A stretch of 5,263 nt of DNA, taken from positions 1-5,263 of the forward strand of contig CACZYN010000138.1 of NCBI GenBank assembly GCA_902785445.1, read 5' to 3'. The position numbers were made by a program, and so were the translations under genes. Origin of the DNA: an uncultured Anaerovibrio sp. GTDB lineage: Bacteria > Bacillota > Negativicutes > Selenomonadales > Selenomonadaceae. The first letter of the stretch is position 1. Every line of letters begins with the position of its first letter. The notes beneath the pieces are model-generated. The model was not told the DNA's origin. It was given only the letters and a program-made list of their open reading frames with translations, and did no database searches. Positions 1-5,046 of the stretch are shown piece by piece.

Positions 1-944
1 GCAAGTACCGTGGCTCTCACCGAATCTTCCATATTTTCGTCCACGACCAAACCAATAATATTTTCCACATCTGGATGGGTATTATCATAGAGGAACTCAT
101 TGGCCTCTTTCACGTCATAAAGCGGCAATCTGGCATTGGATGTAATATTTACAATCATTCCCCGAGCCCCCTTAATAGACGTTTCAATCAGGGGACTGCT
201 AATAGCATTTTGCACAGCAGCTAAAACATCACTGCCCTCACCGATACCCATAACTGCATCACAGTTTTCACCGCTCTTAAAAATAGTGGTAACATCAGCA
301 AAATCCACATTGATGATGCCCGTAGTCTGAATCATTTCCACAATGCTTCCAATGGACTGGCGAAGCACATCATCCACCATACCAAAGGATTCGCCTACCG
401 AAATCTGTCTGAATTCCGGTAATTTTTGAATATTATCGTTTTTAACTTCCACCAGTGCATCCATATGCTCTCTCAGAAGCTTTACACCATCTCTGGCTAC
501 CTCCATCTTACGGCTTCCCTCGTGGGAAAATGGCATGGTAACCATGCCGGCAGTAAGAATGTCCATATCATGAGCAATCTTGGCTACTACAGGTGCCGCA
601 CCGGTTCCTACCCCTTTGCCCATACCAGCTGTAATAAATACCAAATCTGCTCCGGTAATGGCCTCGGCGATGCTCTCTGCATCAGCAATGGCTGCCTGCT
701 GGCCCTTTTCCGGGTCGCCACCAGTGCCCCGCCCCTTGGTGAGAGCTCCACCGATTAAAAGGGCCGGTATTCCAGCTGCTGCAACCTTTTTCAATTGGCG
801 TACATCGGTATTAATAGCCACTAACTGGCTTTTATCCATTCCGTCTTCCGCCAAGCGCATCAATACATTATTGCCGCCACCGCCTACACCAACAATTTTT
901 ATTGTAACGACAGCTTCCCTTATGGACGACTTCGTATCTGCCAT
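1..944 (-). CDS. FtsZ-like tubulin-superfamily GTPase, 3' end cut by window edge
   Basis: This is a GTP-binding, filament-forming protein of the FtsZ family. The visible 314 codons cover the GTPase domain and most of the C-terminal subdomain. The tail that would bind FtsA/ZipA-type partners is outside the window. Visible motifs: T1 GVGGGGNN (19-26), NTD (45-47), a T3-like GRGTGGDPEKG (71-81), T4 GMGKGVGTG (107-115), PFSHEG (138-143), and T7 NVDFAD (212-217) with the acidic residues that complete the neighbouring subunit's GTPase site. Classical FtsZ has GGGTGTG in T4; here Lys110 and Val112 replace a Gly and a Thr. The ATG at 944 has AGGAGG nine bases upstream. The upstream neighbour is a transporter, not ftsA, so I read it as a paralogue rather than the main ftsZ. 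Family assignment is very secure; its role (division, sporulation or other) is unknown. No symbol is given because the ortholog of ftsZ may be elsewhere. Confidence 0.93.
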   Translation of the reverse strand, partial: MADTKSSIREAVVTIKIVGVGGGGNNVLMRLAEDGMDKSQLVAINTDVRQLKKVAAAGIPALLIGGALTKGRGTGGDPEKGQQAAIADAESIAEAITGADLVFITAGMGKGVGTGAAPVVAKIAHDMDILTAGMVTMPFSHEGSRKMEVARDGVKLLREHMDALVEVKNDNIQKLPEFRQISVGESFGMVDDVLRQSIGSIVEMIQTTGIINVDFADVTTIFKSGENCDAVMGIGEGSDVLAAVQNAISSPLIETSIKGARGMIVNITSNARLPLYDVKEANEFLYDNTHPDVENIIGLVVDENMEDSVRATVL

Positions 945-948
945 ACCA

Positions 949-959
949 ACACTCCTCCT
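949..959 (-). promoter_or_regulatory. Ribosome binding site of the ftsZ-like gene
   Basis: The minus strand reads AGGAGGAGTGT here, with AGGAGG nine bases before the ATG at 944. It is a near-perfect Shine-Dalgarno and fixes the start. The same 11 bases precede the transporter gene (1890-1900). Confidence 0.8.
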
Positions 960-980
960 TGCAGCTTCACGGAATACACT

Positions 981-989
981 TCTATAGCA
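981..989 (-). promoter_or_regulatory. Candidate extended -10 promoter of the ftsZ-like gene
   Basis: The minus strand reads TGCTATAGA: an extended -10 (TG, one base, then TATAGA). It sits about 36 bases before the start codon, just after the transporter's stop at 1002. No good -35 box is seen; the best at 16 bp spacing is TTTGTA. It resembles the TGCTATAAT in front of the transporter. No terminator is visible between the two genes, so read-through from the transporter is also possible. Confidence 0.4.
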
Positions 990-1001
990 TAAATCAGTAA
1001 A

Positions 1002-1886
1002 TTACAAAAATTTATTCTTAAAAATTATTCTCCCCTGAGTAATAATCATACCCAAGAGCATTAGCACACACCCGATTATTTCAATTCTAGTCATTTGTTC
1101 GTTGAGTATTACCCAACCGCCCAAGGCACCAAAGACTGACTCCAAACTCATTATAATGGCTGCATGAGCCGGCTCAGCATATTTTTGTCCCACAATCTGC
1201 AAAGTAAAGGCAATGCTTGAGGACATCACCCCGGCAAACACAATAGGGAACCAGGCGTTTATCACATCCTGCCATACCACCTGCTCCAAAGCAAAAGCCA
1301 CAAAGCAGTTCAGCACCGCACAAACCACAATCTGAGCCACTGACAGTTCGATAATATCCTTTCTGTCTGCATAGCGACCAATATACATGATGTGGAGTGA
1401 CCAAAATAGCGAACAAATAAAGGCCAAGCCATCACCATAATTTAGATCAAAATCGCCCTTAATTGACAGGCAATACAGACCGATCAACGCCGCAATGGCA
1501 CCAACCCAGTTTTCCTTACCAATAACCTTGCCAATAATTACCGAAATGATCGGAACAAAAATAATATATAAACAAGTTATAAATGCTGTTTTACCAGCGG
1601 TAGTATATTGCAGAGCGCATTGCTGAAAGGCAGAGGCTGTAAACATTATCAGACCAGCTCCCACACCAGCTTTCCAGCCCGAGCTATAATTTCCTGCTTC
1701 CCGGGCCCGTACCCGTTTACCATGGAAAAACCGCCATACTGGCAACAGGGCCAATATCCCCACCACATAACGGGCAAAGCCATATGTAAAAGGGCCTATA
1801 TTGTCCATTCCTGCCAGCTGGGCAACAAATGTAATGCCCCAAAGAAAGGCTGCCAAGAGCAGACATAAACTTCCCTTTACCTTCAA
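1002..1886 (-). CDS. DMT-superfamily (EamA-type) membrane transporter
   Basis: This 294-residue inner-membrane protein has the usual length and layout of the drug/metabolite transporter superfamily: two EamA repeats of five helices each. Hydrophobic segments lie near residues 6-24, 32-52, 74-92, 98-120, 126-142, 152-170, 181-200, 212-231, 241-261 and 268-286. Typical family features are LLLAAFLWGITFV in the first helix, and PAHAAIIMSLESVFGALGGW (239-258) followed by the short LNEQ turn in helix 9. Substrates in this family range from amino acids and their derivatives to sugars and drugs, and the sequence does not say which. The start is a TTG at 1886, supported by AGGAGG eight bases upstream and by the first helix beginning right after it; no ATG lies in a better place. 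It is separated from the dha operon by a terminator and has its own likely promoter. Confidence 0.88.
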   Translation of the reverse strand: MKVKGSLCLLLAAFLWGITFVAQLAGMDNIGPFTYGFARYVVGILALLPVWRFFHGKRVRAREAGNYSSGWKAGVGAGLIMFTASAFQQCALQYTTAGKTAFITCLYIIFVPIISVIIGKVIGKENWVGAIAALIGLYCLSIKGDFDLNYGDGLAFICSLFWSLHIMYIGRYADRKDIIELSVAQIVVCAVLNCFVAFALEQVVWQDVINAWFPIVFAGVMSSSIAFTLQIVGQKYAEPAHAAIIMSLESVFGALGGWVILNEQMTRIEIIGCVLMLLGMIITQGRIIFKNKFL

Positions 1887-1889
1887 AAT

Positions 1890-1900
1890 ACACTCCTCCT
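1890..1900 (-). promoter_or_regulatory. Ribosome binding site deciding the TTG start of the transporter
   Basis: The minus strand reads AGGAGGAGTGT, leaving eight bases between AGGAGG and the TTG at 1886. The strong site with ideal spacing is the main reason to accept a non-ATG start. Confidence 0.8.
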
Positions 1901-1909
1901 AACTATTTG

Positions 1910-1918
1910 ATTATAGCA
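1910..1918 (-). promoter_or_regulatory. Extended -10 promoter of the transporter gene
   Basis: The minus strand reads TGCTATAAT: a perfect TATAAT hexamer with the TG extension, 23 bases before the TTG start. Initiation about seven bases downstream would give a short leader that is mostly the ribosome binding site. The region 17 bp upstream of the hexamer is only a T run, which is also the U-tract of the preceding terminator. A perfect extended -10 can work with a weak -35. Confidence 0.6.
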
Positions 1919-1928
1919 TATTTGTAAA

Positions 1929-1959
1929 GAAAAAAAAAGGAAACCCAAAGGTTTCCTTT
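1929..1959 (-). terminator. Rho-independent terminator of the dha-phosphatase operon
   Basis: On the minus strand a perfect 10-bp stem (AAAGGAAACC pairing with GGTTTCCTTT, 1950-1959 with 1936-1945) has a four-base loop and runs into eight or more T residues (1938-1930). It lies 16 bases after the phosphatase stop. The T run is on the minus-strand side, so it terminates the operon upstream and not a plus-strand transcript. Confidence 0.88.
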
Positions 1960-1974
1960 CCTTTATAATAAATA

Positions 1975-2799
1975 TTATTTATTTTTGTCAATTTCCTTCA
2001 GGCAATCCAAAATTTCCCCAACATTTTCTGCAATGACTGTTGGTTTAACATCGGATTCCTCCACAGTCTGCATAGTGGATTCGCCTGACAGTACCAAAAT
2101 TGCACAAATACCTGCATTTACGCCGGTCTTAACATCGGTATAAACACGGTCGCCTACCATGGCAAATTCCTTCTTCTCAAATTCATTGTTGAATTTCTTG
2201 AAGGCACTCTCAATGATTTCCTTATTTGGCTTACCGATTACTTTTGGAGATACTCCAGTAGAAGCCTTCATCAGCTCAATCATGGAGCCTGTATCAGGAA
2301 TATAAGTATTCTCCATTGGGCAGTTGAAATCCGGATGAGTAGCAATAAAAGGTACACCCTGGCGCAGGAATTCGCAGCCAACCACCAGCTTATGATAGGT
2401 AAGGGTCTTATCAAAGCCCAGTACCATGTATTCAGGATTATCCTCTGTCAGCTCAAAGCCCCAACTCTTAAACTCATTCTCCAAATCAGGAGTACCCATG
2501 AGATATACTCTCTTGGCTCCGATGGACTTCAAATAAATACAGGTAGCCTCACCAGAAGTCAAAACTTCATCTCTGGTAGCCTCAACTCCCAATTTGTTTA
2601 ATTTTTCTACATAACTGTCCTTGTTCTTGGAGGAGTTATTGGTCAAAAATACCCGTCTACGGCCGGATGTCTGTAAATAATCCAAAAACTCCTTTGCTCT
2701 TGGCAGTAATTTATCACCTAAATAGATTGTGCCGTCCATGTCCAGCAGGAACACCCGCACATCCTGTAATTTCTTCACCTTATCTGCAAAACTATCCAT
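1975..2799 (-). CDS. HAD superfamily hydrolase, subfamily IIA (NagD/PGP-like phosphatase)
   Basis: This is a 274-residue soluble phosphatase with all four HAD motifs. Motif I is DMDGT (20-24; Asp20 nucleophile, Asp22 acid/base), motif II FLTNNS (Thr53), motif III Lys190 in IGKPNK, and motif IV GDRVYTD (216-222, Asp217 and Asp222 for Mg2+). The central cap with ATHPDFNCP (153-161) marks subfamily IIA, the group of NagD, 4-nitrophenyl phosphatases and phosphoglycolate/glycerol-3-phosphate phosphatases. An in-frame GTG at 2817 would add six residues, but it overlaps the Shine-Dalgarno GGGAGG (2810-2815) that serves the ATG at 2799, so the ATG is chosen. It is the last gene after dhaK-dhaL-dhaM, 31 bases behind dhaM and before a terminator. 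A triose phosphate or glycerol 3-phosphate substrate is plausible from context only. The family is secure; the substrate is not. Confidence 0.9.
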   Translation of the reverse strand: MDSFADKVKKLQDVRVFLLDMDGTIYLGDKLLPRAKEFLDYLQTSGRRRVFLTNNSSKNKDSYVEKLNKLGVEATRDEVLTSGEATCIYLKSIGAKRVYLMGTPDLENEFKSWGFELTEDNPEYMVLGFDKTLTYHKLVVGCEFLRQGVPFIATHPDFNCPMENTYIPDTGSMIELMKASTGVSPKVIGKPNKEIIESAFKKFNNEFEKKEFAMVGDRVYTDVKTGVNAGICAILVLSGESTMQTVEESDVKPTVIAENVGEILDCLKEIDKNK

Positions 2800-2809
2800 T
2801 AACCAAAAT

Positions 2810-2815
2810 CCTCCC
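2810..2815 (-). promoter_or_regulatory. Ribosome binding site deciding the phosphatase start
   Basis: The minus strand reads GGGAGG ten bases before the ATG at 2799. It overlaps the alternative GTG (2815-2817), which itself has no purine-rich site upstream. This favours the ATG and a 274-residue protein. Confidence 0.7.
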
Positions 2816-2830
2816 ACCTAAAATAATATA

Positions 2831-3217
2831 TTAATTATCCAGCTTCTTGGTATCTCTGGCCTCATCGACTTTTTCCTGCAATTCCTCCAAAGGTGTGCCT
2901 AAAGAAGCCTCAAGGGCAACTACTACGCCGCCTTCCACAATAGGGCCGTCCAGCATCTTTATTTTACGACCTTCCATGGCTTCAATAACCATTTCTGTGG
3001 TCATTACAGCACTGCCCATGTCCATGAGAATAGCTACACCATCGTCTGAATAAACTTTTTCAACTGCATCATAAATCTTCTGGAAGCTGGTACCAGGAGC
3101 ACCACCCTCCAAACCGCCTGCCGCAACAATATTCGCGTCAGAAGCCATCAATTTGGCTAATTCCACAACTCCCTCTGCCAAAGTTTGGCTGTGGGATACA
3201 ATTACTACACCTACCAT
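2831..3217 (-). CDS. dhaM: PTS-dependent dihydroxyacetone kinase phosphotransferase subunit DhaM (EIIA domain only)
   Basis: This 128-residue cytoplasmic protein is an EIIA of the mannose type. It accepts a phosphoryl group from phospho-HPr and passes it to the ADP bound on DhaL. The start VGVVIVSHS holds the phosphorylated His9. GGLEGGAPGTS (34-44) and ILMDMGSAVMTTEM (63-76) are typical of DhaM. It ends after the EIIA domain, unlike the E. coli protein, which carries fused HPr- and EI-like domains, so it must use the cell's general EI and HPr. The ATG at 3217 has AGGGAG eight bases upstream. It lies 76 bases after dhaL, the widest gap inside the operon, and that gap holds a long hairpin. Assignment is firm from sequence and neighbours. 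Confidence 0.95.
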   Translation of the reverse strand: MVGVVIVSHSQTLAEGVVELAKLMASDANIVAAGGLEGGAPGTSFQKIYDAVEKVYSDDGVAILMDMGSAVMTTEMVIEAMEGRKIKMLDGPIVEGGVVVALEASLGTPLEELQEKVDEARDTKKLDN

Positions 3218-3242
3218 ATATATTTCTCCCTAACCTTGAATA

Positions 3243-3278
3243 AACCGGGCGATAAAGCCATTGCTTCACTGCCCGGCT
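3243..3278 (-). other. Intercistronic RNA hairpin between dhaL and dhaM
   Basis: On the minus-strand transcript 3271-3278 pairs with 3243-3250 (eight pairs, core CCGGGC/GCCCGG, one G-U). After one A-C mismatch, 3263-3269 pairs with 3252-3258 (seven pairs, two G-U), closing on a four-base AAUG loop. All three G-U pairs exist only in the minus-strand RNA; on the plus strand they would be A-C mismatches. It is followed by UUUAUU, too short for a strong terminator, so a partial terminator or an mRNA stability or processing element is more likely. Its effect is inferred. Confidence 0.65.
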
Positions 3279-3293
3279 CATCCAAAATATCAA

Positions 3294-3917
3294 TTATACA
3301 TTTGCCAACAGAACCTTCAGGATATACAACGAGGAAGTTGCACCTGGATCCTGGTGACCAATACTGCGGTCACCAACGTAGCTTGCACGACCCTTGGTTG
3401 CCGCTATAGTCTTGGTGTATTCCACACCCTTTTCGGCAGCCTCAACTGCTTTGGTTAAAGCTACCTTTAAATCCTCACCGGCTTCTACGCCGGCCTTTAA
3501 GGCATCATAGGCCGGACACAGAGCATCCAGCATGGTTTTTTCACCAGTAGTTGCCTTGCCCCGCATCTGGATACCGCCAATAGCGGCTTCCATGGCTGCC
3601 ACCAAATCATTGGCATCCATCTCATTCTTATCCTTCAATACGGCACCGGCCTTCATAAAGGCTGTACCATAAAGTGGACCGGAGGCGCCACCAACTGTGG
3701 ACACCAAGGTCATACCGGTGGTTTTCAGAAGACTGCCAATATCCTTGTCAGCCATACCTTCCAATTTTTCTACCACTGCACCAAAGCCTCTGGCCATATT
3801 AATACCGTGGTCCCCGTCACCGATCTCATTGTCCAGCTCCGTGAGGAAGTCCTTTTCTTCAATAATCTTGGCAGCAATAGCCTTCAAGATGTCAATCATC
3901 TGTGAATTAGTAATCAT
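3294..3917 (-). CDS. dhaL: Dihydroxyacetone kinase nucleotide-binding subunit DhaL
   Basis: This 207-residue subunit carries a tightly held ADP, which DhaM recharges to ATP; DhaL then phosphorylates the dihydroxyacetone bound to DhaK. The Mg-nucleotide site is clear: LDNEIGDGDHGINMARGF (28-45) with Asp29, Asp34 and Asp36. Further family motifs are STVGGASGPLYGT (73-85), GKATTGEKTMLDAL (120-133) and SYVGDRSIGHQDPGATSS (179-196). Length is normal for the all-alpha DhaL fold, and nothing is missing. The ATG at 3917 is preceded by GAGGGG eleven bases upstream and follows the dhaK stop by 22 bases, which indicates co-transcription. A second ATG six codons in would be further from the ribosome site and is less likely. 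Together with the one-domain DhaM this marks a PTS-dependent rather than an ATP-dependent (fused DAK) kinase. Confidence 0.96.
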   Translation of the reverse strand: MITNSQMIDILKAIAAKIIEEKDFLTELDNEIGDGDHGINMARGFGAVVEKLEGMADKDIGSLLKTTGMTLVSTVGGASGPLYGTAFMKAGAVLKDKNEMDANDLVAAMEAAIGGIQMRGKATTGEKTMLDALCPAYDALKAGVEAGEDLKVALTKAVEAAEKGVEYTKTIAATKGRASYVGDRSIGHQDPGATSSLYILKVLLANV

Positions 3918-3939
3918 AGTAAACAGTTCCCCTCGATAA

Positions 3940-4929
3940 TTAGCGCTTCAGAGCCGGAGTATCTGCCTTGGCATCGTAGAGTTTCTTCAGTTCATCGTCC
4001 AGACGGAGCAGTGTAATGGAGAAACCAGCCATTTCAATGGAGGTCATGTAGTTGCCTACCATGGTATCGTAAATCTTGATACCCTTCTTGCCCAAATAAT
4101 CATTAACGAAATTATTGATAATGTACAGCTCCATCAATGGAGTGCCACCCATACCGTTAACGATAACAGCAACTTCCTTGCCAACATAATCAATGTCCTC
4201 GGTAATCTTTCCAAGGAGCTCATCAGCAATCTCATCAGCCTTCTTTAAAGCCTCACGGCGAGTACCTGGCTCACCATGGATACCAATACCAATTTCCATT
4301 TCAGTATCAGAAAGCTCAAAACCAGGCTTGCCAGCAGCTGGTACAGTGCAGGCAGTAATAGCCATACCCATGGTCCGAACATTGGCAATAACCTTTTCAG
4401 CAACAGCCTTAACTTCTTCCAGGCTTGCCCCGGTTTCAGCCAAAGCACCAGCAATCTTGTGCACCAGGATAGTACCTGCTACACCGCGACGACCAGTACT
4501 ATAGAGACTGTCTTTAACAGCAACATCATCGTTTACTACTACATAATCAGCCTTGATATCCTCATCCTTGGCCATATCAATAGCCATCTCGAAGTTCATG
4601 ATATCGCCGGTATAGTTCTTTACAATACAAAGAACGCCCTTATCAGTTGCCACAGCCTTAATAGCCTCAAAAATCTGGTCTGGAGTAGGAGAAGTAAATA
4701 CTGCACCAGCTACTGCGCCATCCAGCATGCCTTCCCCGACATAACCGCCATGTGCAGGCTCGTGACCGCTACCGCCACCAGATACTAAAGCAACCTTGCC
4801 CTCTTTCTTGTTGGCTCTAACAACAACGTTGCCACAGTCAAGCTTGCGAAGCTTATCTGGTGCTGACTTTACTAAGCCAAGTATCATTTCTTCTTCCACT
4901 TTTTCAACTGCGTTAATAAGTTTTTTCAC
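3940..4929 (-). CDS. dhaK: Dihydroxyacetone kinase substrate-binding subunit DhaK
   Basis: This 329-residue subunit binds dihydroxyacetone covalently and presents it to DhaL-ATP, giving dihydroxyacetone phosphate for glycolysis. Active-site features are intact: SGGGSGHEP (50-58) with His56, VKNYTGD (103-109) with Lys104 and Asp109, and EIGIGIHGEPG (212-222) with His218, which corresponds to the histidine that forms the hemiaminal with the substrate. DDVAVKDSLYSTGRRGVAGT (134-153) and TACTVPAAGKPGFEL (192-206) are further DhaK hallmarks, and the C-terminus ends in the usual TPAL. The start is a GTG at 4929 with AGGAGG eight bases upstream; the first residues KKLIN match the common DhaK N-terminus. 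It opens the operon dhaK-dhaL-dhaM-phosphatase. No DhaR or DhaQ/DhaS regulator is in view. Intact catalytic residues argue against it being the DhaQ-type coactivator. Confidence 0.97.
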   Translation of the reverse strand: MKKLINAVEKVEEEMILGLVKSAPDKLRKLDCGNVVVRANKKEGKVALVSGGGSGHEPAHGGYVGEGMLDGAVAGAVFTSPTPDQIFEAIKAVATDKGVLCIVKNYTGDIMNFEMAIDMAKDEDIKADYVVVNDDVAVKDSLYSTGRRGVAGTILVHKIAGALAETGASLEEVKAVAEKVIANVRTMGMAITACTVPAAGKPGFELSDTEMEIGIGIHGEPGTRREALKKADEIADELLGKITEDIDYVGKEVAVIVNGMGGTPLMELYIINNFVNDYLGKKGIKIYDTMVGNYMTSIEMAGFSITLLRLDDELKKLYDAKADTPALKR

Positions 4930-4937
4930 GACTAAAA

Positions 4938-4943
4938 CCTCCT
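4938..4943 (-). promoter_or_regulatory. Ribosome binding site deciding the GTG start of dhaK
   Basis: A perfect AGGAGG stands eight bases before the GTG at 4929. This spacing, with the conserved KKLIN N-terminus, fixes the non-ATG start. Confidence 0.8.
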
Positions 4944-4980
4944 GAAAAGTTGATAAATAATACTACAATGCTAATAAAAT

Positions 4981-5019
4981 CATCCCCACTTATGAAAAAT
5001 ATAGCCACAAGTGGGGATG
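4981..5019 (-). terminator. Strong hairpin, likely terminator or attenuator after the glpF-like gene
   Basis: A perfect 11-bp stem (CATCCCCACTT pairing with AAGTGGGGATG, 5009-5019 with 4981-4991) can be lengthened in the minus-strand RNA by G-U and A-U/G-C pairs toward a loop of about ten bases. It starts 28 bases after the porin stop and is followed on the minus strand by ATTTTATT, a modest U-tract. It may end the porin transcript fully or let part of it continue into dhaK. Confidence 0.7.
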
Positions 5020-5046
5020 TTTAATTATTACCTTACCTTTGGGGAT

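Larger units (their letters stand above)
4930..5046 (-). other. Intergenic region between glpF-like gene and dhaK
   Basis: This 117-base gap holds a terminator-like hairpin (4981-5019) and the dhaK ribosome site. Between them I see only a weak -10 candidate, TATTAT (4957-4962), without a recognisable -35, and no clear cre, Rex or other operator. How dhaK is transcribed (own promoter or read-through from the porin gene) cannot be settled by eye. Confidence 0.5.

Noticed and set aside
426..987. Two overlapping plus-strand open frames (426-758 and 580-987)
   Set aside because: Both are antisense to the ftsZ-like gene, which has conserved motifs throughout. Their Pro/Ala/Ser-rich or mixed translations are typical of shadow frames.
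1923..1928. TTTACA on the minus strand as a -35 box for the transporter promoter
   Set aside because: Only seven bases separate it from the TATAAT, far short of the 16-18 needed.
2800..2817. GTG at 2817 as the phosphatase start, adding six residues
   Set aside because: The GTG overlaps the Shine-Dalgarno for the ATG at 2799, has no ribosome site of its own, and adds residues encoded by the Shine-Dalgarno itself.
3243..3278. The dhaL-dhaM hairpin as a full intrinsic terminator ending the operon
   Set aside because: It lacks a proper U-tract, and dhaM and the phosphatase follow with their own ribosome sites but no visible promoter, so complete termination here is unlikely.
4276..4788. A 170-codon open frame on the plus strand
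   Set aside because: It lies entirely antisense inside dhaK, whose protein sequence is unmistakable. The translation has no recognisable family features.
3940..4929. dhaK as a DhaQ-type coactivator paralogue instead of the kinase subunit
   Set aside because: His56, Lys104, Asp109 and His218 are all present, and it is followed directly by dhaL and dhaM.
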